Both the position numbers and the translations under genes were made by a program. Of a stretch of DNA of 64,000 nucleotides, positions 27,780 through 37,367 are shown piece after piece. Below the pieces are notes generated by a model. That model saw only the letters and a program-made list of their open reading frames with translations. It ran no database searches and was not told the DNA's origin. This DNA comes from Erwinia tasmaniensis Et1/99 (GTDB taxonomy: Bacteria; Pseudomonadota; Gammaproteobacteria; Enterobacterales; Enterobacteriaceae). The stretch lies in contig NC_010694.1 of assembly GCF_000026185.1 (NCBI RefSeq), forward strand, positions 868,001 to 932,000, given 5' to 3'. The stretch's first letter is position 1. Every line of letters starts with the position of its first letter.

Positions 27780-28682
27780 ATGACACCCTCGAGGCCTGTA
27801 ACTTTTGATCTGGACGCGTTGCGTAGTTTTGTACTGGGTATGGAATTGGGAAGCTTTGCATTAGCGGCTCGCCGCCTGAACCGCTCTACGTCAGCCGTCA
27901 GCGCGCAACTGAAAAAACTGGAGCAACAAAGCGGTCTACCTCTTTTACATAAAGCTGGACGGCGGCTGGAGCTAACCGAAAATGGTGAGCTGTTAATGGC
28001 CTATGGACGTCGCCTTCTGGCACTGAATGATGAGGCTTTCAGCACAATGGCCGGACGGAATATTGCCGGCAGCGTGCGTATTGGTTTACAGGAAGATTTT
28101 GGCGAGGCGCTGTTGTCGGAAGTGCTCGGCCAGTTTTCCCGTGCTCATCCACAGGTGCAGGTTTCAGTGTCTATTGGTGGTAATGCGCAGCTGCTGCAAG
28201 GGATCCATCAGGGAGAGCTTGATTTGGCATTGTGCTGGCAGGGCGAACTGAACACACGCTTTATGCAGCCACTACCGGCGGCTACCCTTGGTTGGATTGG
28301 TTGCGAAGAGATGCGGCCTGAACGATGGCTGGCGCAGGGTGAACCTTTGCCGCTGCTATTATTCGATGCACCTTGCCTGATCCGTATGCGCGCGATAGAC
28401 GCGCTTGATAATGCGGCTATTCCCTGGCGTGTGGCATTTACCAGCCGCAGCCTGAGTGGAATATGGGCGGCGGCCACGGCCGGGCTGGGGGTGACATTAC
28501 GTAGTGAGCTTGGCCTGCCTGCCGGGCTACAAATACTGCATCACCCCTTATTGCCCAAAGTTGCTGAACTGGGGATCGCGCTGCATCAGGGGCAAGAGAT
28601 TATCGCGCCTGCCGCCGGTCGTCTGCGCGAAATCTTACTGGCACAGCTGGTTCCGCGGTTGTCAAAGATGGCCGCAACTTGA
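27780..28682 (+). CDS. LysR-type transcriptional regulator divergent from DUF4865 gene
   Basis: A 300-residue LysR regulator. The winged HTH is at residues 8-65 (FDLDALRSFVLGMELGSFAL, AARRLNRSTSAVSAQLKKLE), followed by the substrate-binding domain (GSVRIGLQEDFGEALLSEVL). Such regulators usually control the divergent neighbour, here the DUF4865 gene. The inducer is unknown. Confidence 0.85.
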   Translation: MTPSRPVTFDLDALRSFVLGMELGSFALAARRLNRSTSAVSAQLKKLEQQSGLPLLHKAGRRLELTENGELLMAYGRRLLALNDEAFSTMAGRNIAGSVRIGLQEDFGEALLSEVLGQFSRAHPQVQVSVSIGGNAQLLQGIHQGELDLALCWQGELNTRFMQPLPAATLGWIGCEEMRPERWLAQGEPLPLLLFDAPCLIRMRAIDALDNAAIPWRVAFTSRSLSGIWAAATAGLGVTLRSELGLPAGLQILHHPLLPKVAELGIALHQGQEIIAPAAGRLREILLAQLVPRLSKMAAT

Positions 28683-28774
28683 TAAGGTAAGACGCAAACG
28701 CAGTGGCGCTGAAGCGTGAGAAAGCAGAAAAAACCACGTTAATCTGCTTTCGTCAAAAGTGAGGAGAGCAGGGT

Positions 28775-29350
28775 ATGCAGCTGCAAGACGGCTGGATTGA
28801 GGGCGTGCGGCGCGTGCCATCGCCGCATTTTAATCAGCGGCCGGATGGTGAAGCTCCTTCACTGTTAGTCATTCATAATATCAGCCTGCCTCCCGGTAAG
28901 TTTGGCGGCCCGTGGATTGATGCGCTGTTTACCGGTCAGCTTGATGCCAACGCCGATCCTTATTTTGCCGAGATATGCCAGCTACAGGTGTCTGCACACT
29001 GCCTTATCCGTCGTGATGGCGAGATTGTGCAATACGTTCCGTTTCATCTGCGGGCCTGGCATGCAGGCGTTTCCAGCTACAGGGGACGCGAAGCCTGCAA
29101 CGATTTTTCAATTGGCATTGAACTGGAAGGTACGGATACGCTGTCCTATACCGACGCGCAGTACCAGGCGTTACGGGCGGTCACTCAATCATTGATCCAG
29201 TATTATCCATCAATCGCACAGCATATTACCGGGCATAGCGACATCGCTCCGCAGCGTAAAACCGATCCCGGCCCGTCTTTCGACTGGTTGCGTTTTCGTA
29301 CCGGACTGGCTACGCACGCTCATACCAATGCAACAGGAGTTAAGGAATGA
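28775..29350 (+). CDS. ampD: 1,6-anhydro-N-acetylmuramyl-L-alanine amidase AmpD
   Basis: A 191-residue cytoplasmic zinc amidase that cleaves anhydromuropeptides during cell-wall recycling and thereby keeps AmpR-type beta-lactamase induction low. The zinc ligands are His in [12 protein letters not shown], His in the [17 protein letters not shown] block and Asp in DPGP. The core [20 protein letters not shown] is unchanged from E. coli. It overlaps ampE by 4 bases. Confidence 0.96.
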   Translation: MQLQDGWIEGVRRVPSPHFNQRPDGEAPSLLVIHNISLPPGKFGGPWIDALFTGQLDANADPYFAEICQLQVSAHCLIRRDGEIVQYVPFHLRAWHAGVSSYRGREACNDFSIGIELEGTDTLSYTDAQYQALRAVTQSLIQYYPSIAQHITGHSDIAPQRKTDPGPSFDWLRFRTGLATHAHTNATGVKE

Positions 29351-30201
29351 CATTATTTAGTCTGTTATTGGTTCTTGGATGGGAACGCTTATTTAAGCTG
29401 GGCGAGCACTGGCAGCTCGATCATCATTTGATACCCCTGTTTCGTGCTCGCACGCACTTTTCCCTGACACGTACTCTACTGATGCTGCTGGTGGTTATGG
29501 GGCTGACGGCGCTCTGCCTGCTGGCGGTGAAAGGACTGTTTTTTGGTGTTCCCAAGCTGCTGTTTTGGGTTCTGGTAGGGCTGCTATGCATTGGGGCGGG
29601 GTCGGTACGTCTGCATTACCATGCTTATCTGAAAGCTGCCGGGCACAACGATACGGCGGCCCATAATGCGATGGCACAAGAGCTAACCCTCATCCATGGC
29701 GTACCCGTTGACTGTGACGAACGTGAATATCTGCGCGAGCTGCAAAATGCGTTACTGTGGATTAACTACCGATTTTATCTGGCCCCGTTGTTCTGGTTTG
29801 TTGTCGGTGGGCCTTGGGGGCCGGTACTGCTGATGGGATATGCATTTCTGCGTGCATGGCAGAGTTGGCTGGCGCGCATGCCCGATCCTCTGGCTCGCGT
29901 TCAGTCTGGCGTTGATGCCATTTTATATTGGGTAGACTGGCTTCCGGTACGGCTGGTGGGCGTCGCTTATGCACTGCTGGGGCATGGTGAGCGTGCGCTG
30001 CCCGCATGGTTTGCCTCACTGGCAGATCGGCACACCTCGCAGTACCAGGTGTTAACCACTCTGGCGCAGTTTTCTCTGGCCCGCGATCCCCACATGGATA
30101 AGGTTGAAACACCACGGGTGGCGGTTGTGCTGGCGAAAAAAGTCTCTCTGGTTTTGGTGGTTGTGGTGGCATTACTGACGATTTACGGCACGCTGGTTTA
30201 G
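29347..30201 (+). CDS. ampE: AmpE inner-membrane regulatory protein
   Basis: A 284-residue inner-membrane protein with an N-terminal membrane segment, hydrophobic spans near 45-65, 68-85 and 145-165, and a C-terminal span ([18 protein letters not shown]). The family block [20 protein letters not shown] is present. AmpE is encoded with AmpD and has been proposed as a sensor; no enzyme activity is settled. It ends the ampDE operon. Confidence 0.95.
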   Translation: MTLFSLLLVLGWERLFKLGEHWQLDHHLIPLFRARTHFSLTRTLLMLLVVMGLTALCLLAVKGLFFGVPKLLFWVLVGLLCIGAGSVRLHYHAYLKAAGHNDTAAHNAMAQELTLIHGVPVDCDEREYLRELQNALLWINYRFYLAPLFWFVVGGPWGPVLLMGYAFLRAWQSWLARMPDPLARVQSGVDAILYWVDWLPVRLVGVAYALLGHGERALPAWFASLADRHTSQYQVLTTLAQFSLARDPHMDKVETPRVAVVLAKKVSLVLVVVVALLTIYGTLV

Positions 30202-30326
30202 AACCGGCCTGCCGGGGACTGGCTGGAAATATAAGTCGGTGATTTTATACCCGTCAACGGACTGATTTCACATGAACGGAACGGATGAGATGGTGTTGAT
30301 AGACCCCTCTGTTGAAGCCAGAAAGA

Positions 30327-33300
30327 TTAACCCCAGATAGCGGTAATTATCCTTATCTCCGTTATCTTCTTTATCCGAGTCTCTTTTGAATCTTTTATCG
30401 TAGTCCAGGTTTGCCAGGTGTTTACATGAGCGACGAAGTTATCCGCATTGTCCATGATTAAATTTGATTTTAACATCGGGGTGGTTTTTATTATATTTAA
30501 ACCTGTTTCAGCATCGACAGGTTGGGTTATACCAAAGTGCTGGTAGACAGTTCGCATAAATAGATTAAAGTGTATGTTGTTTTTTAACTCACCACTTTCA
30601 ATTTGGTCATAGAGTTGTTGGCGCAGAGCACGGGTATCACCAGGCAAAAAGACTTCTTCAAACCTACCGTTATAACAAATGTCCGACGTGCAGGATGTTA
30701 AATGAGAGGTTTCGTGAATAAAGGTAGAGTCCAGATAGTTAACGTTCATCTCCATAATGGAACTGCCTACGGCTTTATGCTCTACATTAGAGTCAAGCAT
30801 GATGAATATCCTGCGGCCAGGGTCTTCCAAATACGTAAAAGCCAGCGGTATCTTTCTGAGAACATTTTGATCTGCGATTGTACTATGGGAATTAAATGGG
30901 TTTAACACGTCTACAATACGTCTGGTGGATACAATAACGATATTGTTATAGGCATTTATTTCAGATGTACTTAGAAAATCACGCGCGCGCCCCAATTGTC
31001 CTTTAAGCCTCAACAGGGCTTCACTGAGTATTTTTTCACTGCGAGTGTTAAGAGACAGGGCAAGATATCCCTTAATTTCATGTTCATAAGACAGATCGCT
31101 TATCCGGCTAATTGCCAGAGCAATATTCTCTTGTGCCGATCTAAAAGCCATACGGTATTTTGTGCGTGCAAGAGTGATATAAGGAGGCGCTAAATTATCC
31201 TGATGAAAGCCGTAGAATAAATCATATGGATGCCCCGACAGGTCACGAGTAATATAGCTATTCATATCCGCCGTCAACGTTACCATATCTTCAGCAAAGG
31301 GTACTTTTCTTATCGGTAAAAATGCATTTATAGTTTTAATATGCTCAATCTGCTCATCTGTTAATCCCCCACCGGCAGGTGCTTCACGATAAATATATCT
31401 GGCATCATTGATGGTTAATTCACCATTTTTTTTCAATCTTTCGGTGAATATGCTTAGAATAGGTCTATCGAATCCTTTTTTTACCGAATCTATAAACTCA
31501 TATCCCTCTGTATCAGGTAGTTTTATCGCCTTATCCAAAACAACCATCATGATGAAGCTCACCGCATCATCCTTTATCTTGCTCCATTCCTGAATTTGTT
31601 CTTCATAGGTATCAGCATCTATAGCATGTTCAATATGGATAGCCAGTGACAAGAAGGGGGATATCGGATTAGGAATGATATTTGATGCTTCAATCATCTC
31701 TTCATAAATATCACGGCCCACGCTGGTATCTGATTTTATCTGTGAGTGGAGATCGGATAATGCTTTATTTTTTATGGACGTAAATAAATCTGAAAAAAAA
31801 ACTTCAGAACTGACCTCTGCTGTATTTATCGCCACTCTGTCCACATAAAGATTATCGTCACTGAGGGTCTTTAGCCAGGCATCAATACCATCGTAAAATA
31901 GATTGCTCCTCCTGTTTGCCAGAGTGAAGTGAGAAGCTATCATAGCCCGATTTTTTTCGCTCCCGCAGGCATTGGTTACCCATGAACGCATCTCAAAATC
32001 ACCTCTGAAAGGGAAGAACTTAAAATCACTTTTGGGTAAGTATAGCGTCACCTGACCACTATTCTTATTTCTGAAAACAAAAGCATTTGCCGCGCCGTAG
32101 CCGTTGATATCAAAAGGAGTCACGGTGACGTTGCCATCCCTTAACAATCCCACGCCGTTGAGTACATCTATGGCCGAACTTCGGTTAATCTCGCTGCTGT
32201 CCAGATGATTGATAAATGAAATAAAAATATTTTTTATATGTTCATTTTTATGTTTATATTGTTCAGTTAGCTTTTGCTTAGCGTAATTATAAAAATCTAT
32301 CTCCCATACCAGATCGCCGAATTTAGTGGGGTCTATTTTAATCCTGTCACCAAATTCAAAATTTTTAGTATGAGAGTTCAGATAAGAGATATCATAAATC
32401 GCACTAACCGCATCAACCCGCACATAATATTTCCAAAAATCGCTGCCAAAATTGGTGAAAAGGCATTCAGTGAGCGTTTTCTTTATTAAGGGCATAAAAT
32501 AAGTAATGTTTACACCATCTTCAAAACGCTCCATAAATGTGATGAAATAGTTTTTGTCAGGATCGATGTCTAAATTAAATTTCCGGCCGATCCTTTCTCG
32601 TAAAACGGTAGCAGCGAGATCTCTTAAATCTGGATATTGACTGGCGTATTTTTCAACATATTTTTTCAATGCCTCCCGTCCTGTTGCAATAAAGTGACAG
32701 GGCTCCGTTTCTTTTATCGCCATCTTACCATAAGCATTTTTTAGCTGAAAAATAGTCCCCTCAATACTTTCTATAATACGGTTATCATCGCCCTCCCCAA
32801 CGGCGTTATTTTGACTTAGATGAAATGCCTCTGCGAGCGGAAATCTTATCGGGTCATGAAAAACGATAAAATTGCCAGCCTGATCCAGCATTCCTGCAAT
32901 CTTACTCAGCAGATGGATGATCTTACTGCCAACACGTATAGCCGTGGTCGCCGGCTGGTCGAATGGAGCTATCACTTCGGCGTGCGGGTTCTTCAGGGCA
33001 GGCTCTTTTGCCTGTAGTTGCGTAAACTTCTTAATCGCCTGGCATACCTGCCGTTCAAGCTGAATTAAATCCGCTTCGTGGCCGTCATTCTTTTGTTTTT
33101 TTTCCAACGGATCGCTTCGGGCGCTATTTATCCCATGCGTGCACTGTGCGGGATACTGACTGACGAAAATAAAATTATGGCTGGACGGGTAAATCACAGG
33201 CTGTGTGTGGGTATTATTACCGACTGTTGAGTTATCACCGTAGCTTTGCCGTGCGCAGGTAGCTCGTGAGAGGCAATGCAGAAAAAGATTAGACAAATCC

Positions 33301-33419
33301 TGGCGCATGATATTATTGCTATGTCGCCCAAGATTTTTCGAAAGGTCAGAAACCGAATCTTTCTGGGCAATAGGGGTATACAAATCGCGAGTGTTTTGCA
33401 GAGCCGGAGAAATTGGCAT
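30327..33419 (-). CDS. Large toxin/effector-like protein, DUF6543-like with aspzincin metallopeptidase motif
   Basis: A 1030-residue protein without signal peptide or clear membrane span. The N-terminus (about 25-55, GRHSNNIMRQDLSNLFLHCL) is shared with the next gene. The middle (about 400-520: VTVTPFDINGYGAANAFVFR, VTLYLPKSDFKFFPFRGDFE, MIASHFTLANRR) resembles the dermonecrotic-toxin-like DUF6543 region of long Pseudomonas proteins. Near the C-terminus HETSH at 902-906 is followed by Asp913 and Tyr916 (TSDICY) and later NADNFVAHV, the aspzincin (M35-like) pattern HExxH...TxDxxY...NADNF. The gene is A+T-rich compared with its neighbours. A Shine-Dalgarno-like acagga precedes the ATG. Domain names are from pattern memory; the zinc-site reading is direct. 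Substrate and secretion route are unknown; no hrp box was found. Confidence 0.75.
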   Translation of the reverse strand: MPISPALQNTRDLYTPIAQKDSVSDLSKNLGRHSNNIMRQDLSNLFLHCLSRATCARQSYGDNSTVGNNTHTQPVIYPSSHNFIFVSQYPAQCTHGINSARSDPLEKKQKNDGHEADLIQLERQVCQAIKKFTQLQAKEPALKNPHAEVIAPFDQPATTAIRVGSKIIHLLSKIAGMLDQAGNFIVFHDPIRFPLAEAFHLSQNNAVGEGDDNRIIESIEGTIFQLKNAYGKMAIKETEPCHFIATGREALKKYVEKYASQYPDLRDLAATVLRERIGRKFNLDIDPDKNYFITFMERFEDGVNITYFMPLIKKTLTECLFTNFGSDFWKYYVRVDAVSAIYDISYLNSHTKNFEFGDRIKIDPTKFGDLVWEIDFYNYAKQKLTEQYKHKNEHIKNIFISFINHLDSSEINRSSAIDVLNGVGLLRDGNVTVTPFDINGYGAANAFVFRNKNSGQVTLYLPKSDFKFFPFRGDFEMRSWVTNACGSEKNRAMIASHFTLANRRSNLFYDGIDAWLKTLSDDNLYVDRVAINTAEVSSEVFFSDLFTSIKNKALSDLHSQIKSDTSVGRDIYEEMIEASNIIPNPISPFLSLAIHIEHAIDADTYEEQIQEWSKIKDDAVSFIMMVVLDKAIKLPDTEGYEFIDSVKKGFDRPILSIFTERLKKNGELTINDARYIYREAPAGGGLTDEQIEHIKTINAFLPIRKVPFAEDMVTLTADMNSYITRDLSGHPYDLFYGFHQDNLAPPYITLARTKYRMAFRSAQENIALAISRISDLSYEHEIKGYLALSLNTRSEKILSEALLRLKGQLGRARDFLSTSEINAYNNIVIVSTRRIVDVLNPFNSHSTIADQNVLRKIPLAFTYLEDPGRRIFIMLDSNVEHKAVGSSIMEMNVNYLDSTFIHETSHLTSCTSDICYNGRFEEVFLPGDTRALRQQLYDQIESGELKNNIHFNLFMRTVYQHFGITQPVDAETGLNIIKTTPMLKSNLIMDNADNFVAHVNTWQTWTTIKDSKETRIKKITEIRIITAIWG

Positions 33420-33719
33420 TTGTACGTCCTGTTTTATTTTAGAGGTGATAAAGAGCGGCCATTCACTGTGATAAATTGCATTTTTAGTGGTGTGAGCGGC
33501 TTGATGAGTTTTACAGGGTTAACCGGATGAAAGTCAGGTAAATCGTTCACGTATAATGATTTCTGCATGATAATCTGCAAAGGTATAAAAACATCAATGC
33601 CTGGCAGACGCTAATAGCAGGATGTTTGTGATATTGGAAGGTCGTTGAATAATTTTCTACTATGGTAAGAATGGAGGGTAAATCCATATTGTTATTTTTC
33701 CTGTCTAAAGAGGTCTACT
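33420..33719. other. Spacer between the two giant paralogues
   Basis: A 300-base A+T-rich stretch without a gene. It should hold the promoter of the 1030-residue protein. A search by eye for a type III hrp box on the minus strand found a TTAGTGG element and a GGTTAA element, but 26 bases apart instead of 15-16, so I do not call one. Confidence 0.5.
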
Positions 33720-36700
33720 CTATGGCGACAGGATAAAATGATTTCTTGTTGCAGTAAATATTAGCATTATATAAGAATCGGTATTGGGATCTGACTTTAG
33801 AGACCTTGTCTGCCTTAGGTTATTATCTAAATCAGACAGGTATTTGATAAACGTAACAAAATTATCCGCATTGTTCATCAACATGTTGGCTTTCAGCATG
33901 GGGTCATTTTTAATCATCTCGATGGCAACATCAATATCATAGGGTTCAGTGATACCAAGTTGGCTATAAACCATATGCATAAACAATTCAAAATCTTTAT
34001 TTTCCTTTAGTGAATCACTGGTGAGTATTCCGTTAAACTTCTCAAGGAGAGTTTTTGGGTTTCCTGCGTCAAATATCCTGTCAAAAAAAGAATTATAACA
34101 AAAATCCATCGTATCTGATGACAGGTGGGATGCTTCATGCATAAATATACCATCGACCAGATCGACATTCCTGTGAAGAATGTCTGTTCCTGCTTTTCTC
34201 ATTGACTGGCTGCTATCTAGCATAATAAAAATCCTTCGATAGGGGTCCAGCTTACAGGAAAAACCCAGTTCCAAATTTTTAAGATAATTAAGATCTTTTA
34301 TTTCGCTAGTAAATAAAATTTTGCTCCTCGGATTCACGGTCTGCTTTGTCGATACGAACCCTATATTTTTAAAGCCAGTTTCTTCGCATTCGGTAAGATA
34401 ATCGGCTGTACGTTTTGCTTGACATCTTAGTCTGGATAAGGCTTCTGTGAGTATGCTGTCGTCTGTCGTATCAAGAGCAATAGATAGATAATTTTTGATT
34501 CTTTCTTCGTAATCCAGACTGTTTAATTTATCAAGAGCTAACTCAATGTGCTTACCAGATGATGTTAACGCGGCTCTGCAATTGGTTCTTGCATGATTGA
34601 CGTATTGAGGTGATTCTAAATCATTATCTTCCATGCCATAGAAAATATCGAATGGATGTCTTTGAAGCCTTTCGAAAACAGATTTATATATAAATTCATT
34701 TAGTGAGGTAATTTTTTTAGTATAAAAGATGTTTCTTGTTGGTAAGAATTTTTTCAGGTGTGGTTTTTTTTGAGGAATGTCATTTTTCTCTTTGAGAAGC
34801 CATTCCCATTCTGGCGAGGCAGGATCGAAATATTGAGATTCATTAACGGTGGGGTAATTTTCTTCAGCGGGATGGGCGACACCCTCATCATTATCAAATA
34901 ACCAGTTCCATCCCGGAGACTGGGGGTTAAATATGTCATATTCTGGCACTTGTGGTTTATTTTCTCCAGCAAGCATATTGCTAATATCCAGAATTCGTTC
35001 TTCATTGATTCCTTCCTTTACTGCGTTTATAAACGCATATCCTTCAAACCCAAGTGATTTGATCATTTTATCCAGGACCACCAAGGCGATGAGATTAACC
35101 ATATCATTTTCAATCTTCCTCCATTCCTGCATTTTTTCCCTGTAGGTGTCAGCATTGATGGCATGCTCAATATGCATAGCCAGAGACAGGAACGGCGATA
35201 CCGGGTTAGGAACGATATTCGATGCATCAACCATCTCCTCCCACATATCACGCCTGACCTCTGCATCGGATTTTATCTGTGAGTCCAGGTCGGAGAACGT
35301 TTTAGCCTTTACGCTGTTAAATAATGCACTAAAAAAGTGCTCTGACGGGACTTCAACTGATGAGATGGCAATTCTGTCTGAATAGCCATTATCAAGATTA
35401 ATCGAATTCAGCCAGGCATCCACGCCGTAGTAAAAAAGGCCATCCTGCCTGTTTGCCAGAGTGAAGTGCGAGGCCAGCATTTTTCTGTGTTCTTCAGTGG
35501 CACAGGCGTTGGTAACCCATGTGCGCATTTCAAAATCCCCCCTGAAAGAGATAAGTTTGAAATCGCTTTTGGGAAAATATAGCGTTACACGCTGATTGTC
35601 TCTATTTCTGAAAGTGAAGGCATCGGCAGCGCGGTATTGATTAATATCAAAAGGAGTGACTATAACGTTGTTGTTTTTTAACAGTCCTACTCCGTTAAGA
35701 ACATCTTTAGCCGCACCGCTGTCAATCTGGGCCGTATCAAGGTGATTGATAAAGGAGATAAAATGATTTTTAATATGCTCATCCTGATGGCTGAAGTCGT
35801 CAGTGAGTTTCACCTTCGCATAACTATAAAAATCAATATCCCATATCAGCTTAATAAAGTCCGTAGGTTTTATTTTTATTGCATCGGCTACGTCATGAAT
35901 TCTGACGTTTTGCTGTGAGGCATCATAGATCCCACTCACCGCATCCACATTTACCAGGTAATCCTGAACGTCACTGCCAAAGTTAGTAAAAAGATATTCC
36001 GTCAGCGTTTTTTTGGCTATGGGCGGCCCATACTGAAGTAACCTGTCACCTTCATACATGCTAACGTCAAACTGCATAAAAAAAACTCGGTCAGGGTCAA
36101 GGTTTAAATGAAAACGCTGCGCTATTTTTTCTTTAAGGATTTTTCTTGCCAGCTCTTTCAGGTTGGGGGGTTTTTTTTTGTAGACATCAAAAAAAGAGTC
36201 CATAGCTTCCCGACCCACGCTGACAATTTTATGAAGCTCGGGTTTTTTTTCCGAACTGTCATTTAATCTTCTCGAATCGATATCTTTGATGGTGATTTCA
36301 TCATGGGTTTTACGATTATTTGATGGTTCTTCAGCCAGATTTTTGGTGCTGTAAGGGAGCGCTTCCACCCGCTGAAGTTGTAGCGGTTCATAATAAGCAA
36401 TAAAATCACCAACGATTCTGGCTACTCCTTCAATTTTATCCAGCAGAGTGGTCATACCATTGGCGGGCGCCTGTGCCGTGGCCGCTGAATCGGTGCAGTG
36501 GGGGATGCTGTACGGCCTGTCTGCGGGCAGCTTTGCTGTTTGTAGCAGGATAAGCTTATCCAATGCCTGGCACACCTTTTGCTCAAGCTGGTTTAAACAG
36601 AGGCCATTATGAATAAATGGACCTTCATCTTGAATGTCTGAAGTACCAACTTTCCAGCTGGTCAATTTCAGGTATGGATACGGATTGGCGTCAGTTAAAT

Positions 36701-36932
36701 GACACGCAGAGGTGTAAATCACAGGCGCTGGGTGGCTACTGCTGTCAAGCGTTATGCTACGATTGTCGCTGGCCGCCCGGGAAAGGCAATGCAGAAATAT
36801 ATTGGAAAAATCCTGGCGGGTTATATTGCCGCTATGCCTTCCGCGATGTATTGCCATTTTGTTAATAAGATCATCATGTTGCTTTCGATCAGCAAATTCG
36901 TATTTATATTGGTGAGGCGAAGGTATTGGCAT
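33720..36932 (-). CDS. Large toxin/effector-like paralogue with aspzincin motif and W-rich repeat
   Basis: A protein of about 1070 residues, homologous along its length to the 1030-residue product downstream: shared N-terminal GRHSGNITRQDFSNIFLHCL, shared middle (VIVTPFDINQYRAADAFTFR, VTLYFPKSDFKLISFRGDFE) and a C-terminal HEASH at 932-936 with Asp943, Tyr946 and a later NADNFVTFI, the aspzincin zinc-site pattern. The ATG at 36932 was chosen over 36941 because acaggatgt then sits at ribosome-binding distance and both paralogues begin MPI. It differs by an insert at about 665-715 carrying two copies of an FxPxSPxWxWL motif. There is no signal peptide. Tandem duplication followed by divergence is the simplest origin. 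The function is unproved. Confidence 0.75.
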   Translation of the reverse strand: MPIPSPHQYKYEFADRKQHDDLINKMAIHRGRHSGNITRQDFSNIFLHCLSRAASDNRSITLDSSSHPAPVIYTSACHLTDANPYPYLKLTSWKVGTSDIQDEGPFIHNGLCLNQLEQKVCQALDKLILLQTAKLPADRPYSIPHCTDSAATAQAPANGMTTLLDKIEGVARIVGDFIAYYEPLQLQRVEALPYSTKNLAEEPSNNRKTHDEITIKDIDSRRLNDSSEKKPELHKIVSVGREAMDSFFDVYKKKPPNLKELARKILKEKIAQRFHLNLDPDRVFFMQFDVSMYEGDRLLQYGPPIAKKTLTEYLFTNFGSDVQDYLVNVDAVSGIYDASQQNVRIHDVADAIKIKPTDFIKLIWDIDFYSYAKVKLTDDFSHQDEHIKNHFISFINHLDTAQIDSGAAKDVLNGVGLLKNNNVIVTPFDINQYRAADAFTFRNRDNQRVTLYFPKSDFKLISFRGDFEMRTWVTNACATEEHRKMLASHFTLANRQDGLFYYGVDAWLNSINLDNGYSDRIAISSVEVPSEHFFSALFNSVKAKTFSDLDSQIKSDAEVRRDMWEEMVDASNIVPNPVSPFLSLAMHIEHAINADTYREKMQEWRKIENDMVNLIALVVLDKMIKSLGFEGYAFINAVKEGINEERILDISNMLAGENKPQVPEYDIFNPQSPGWNWLFDNDEGVAHPAEENYPTVNESQYFDPASPEWEWLLKEKNDIPQKKPHLKKFLPTRNIFYTKKITSLNEFIYKSVFERLQRHPFDIFYGMEDNDLESPQYVNHARTNCRAALTSSGKHIELALDKLNSLDYEERIKNYLSIALDTTDDSILTEALSRLRCQAKRTADYLTECEETGFKNIGFVSTKQTVNPRSKILFTSEIKDLNYLKNLELGFSCKLDPYRRIFIMLDSSQSMRKAGTDILHRNVDLVDGIFMHEASHLSSDTMDFCYNSFFDRIFDAGNPKTLLEKFNGILTSDSLKENKDFELFMHMVYSQLGITEPYDIDVAIEMIKNDPMLKANMLMNNADNFVTFIKYLSDLDNNLRQTRSLKSDPNTDSYIMLIFTATRNHFILSP

Positions 36933-37367
36933 GCTTAACATCCTGTAATTAGAGTAAGTATTATTTCTTCATAACAAATAATATTTGGCTATTAACAGGT
37001 TTAAATCGTTATTTTTCTTATTAACGCGTTATAAGATACATAAAGGGATTATGTATAATCTTCACGCAACGCTTGTCTGAGGTGCAACGGTAAGAGCTTG
37101 CAGGGATAAAAGATCGATGTTATCTACGTCTCCCTTAATATGAATGTAGCAACCTGTTTACAACGTTTTTCGCGGGTATCAGTTGTGAAGGAATCATTAG
37201 TTATAATGCGCTTTAATTTATATTGTCTCATGAGGCATCAAGGCTCCCTCAGCCTGACTGGTTTTTTTAGCATTGAATACGCTCAAAATATAAAATAAGA
37301 GAATACCTTGTGGTGCTATATTTTACTGCAATAAAATCGGTTTATTGCAGTCAATGTGACTTACCGT
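36933..37367. other. A+T-rich gene-free stretch upstream of the toxin-like pair
   Basis: About 435 bases with no gene. It holds the presumed promoter of the toxin-like gene and, at its right end, a perfect 11-bp inverted repeat after the GH43 stop codon. No hrp box or other named operator was found. Confidence 0.5.
37325..37351. repeat. Perfect 11-bp inverted repeat after the GH43 gene
   Basis: The arms actgcaataaa (37325-37335) and tttattgcagt (37341-37351) flank a 5-base loop, 17 bases after the GH43 stop codon. On the minus strand it is followed by A-rich, not T-rich, sequence, so it is not a typical intrinsic terminator; it may still protect the 3' end of the mRNA. Confidence 0.6.

Noticed and set aside
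33480..33530. Possible hrp box upstream of the 1030-residue gene (minus strand)
   Set aside because: A TTAGTGG and a GGTTAA element occur but 26 bases apart and without GGTTCC; the accepted spacing is 15-16.
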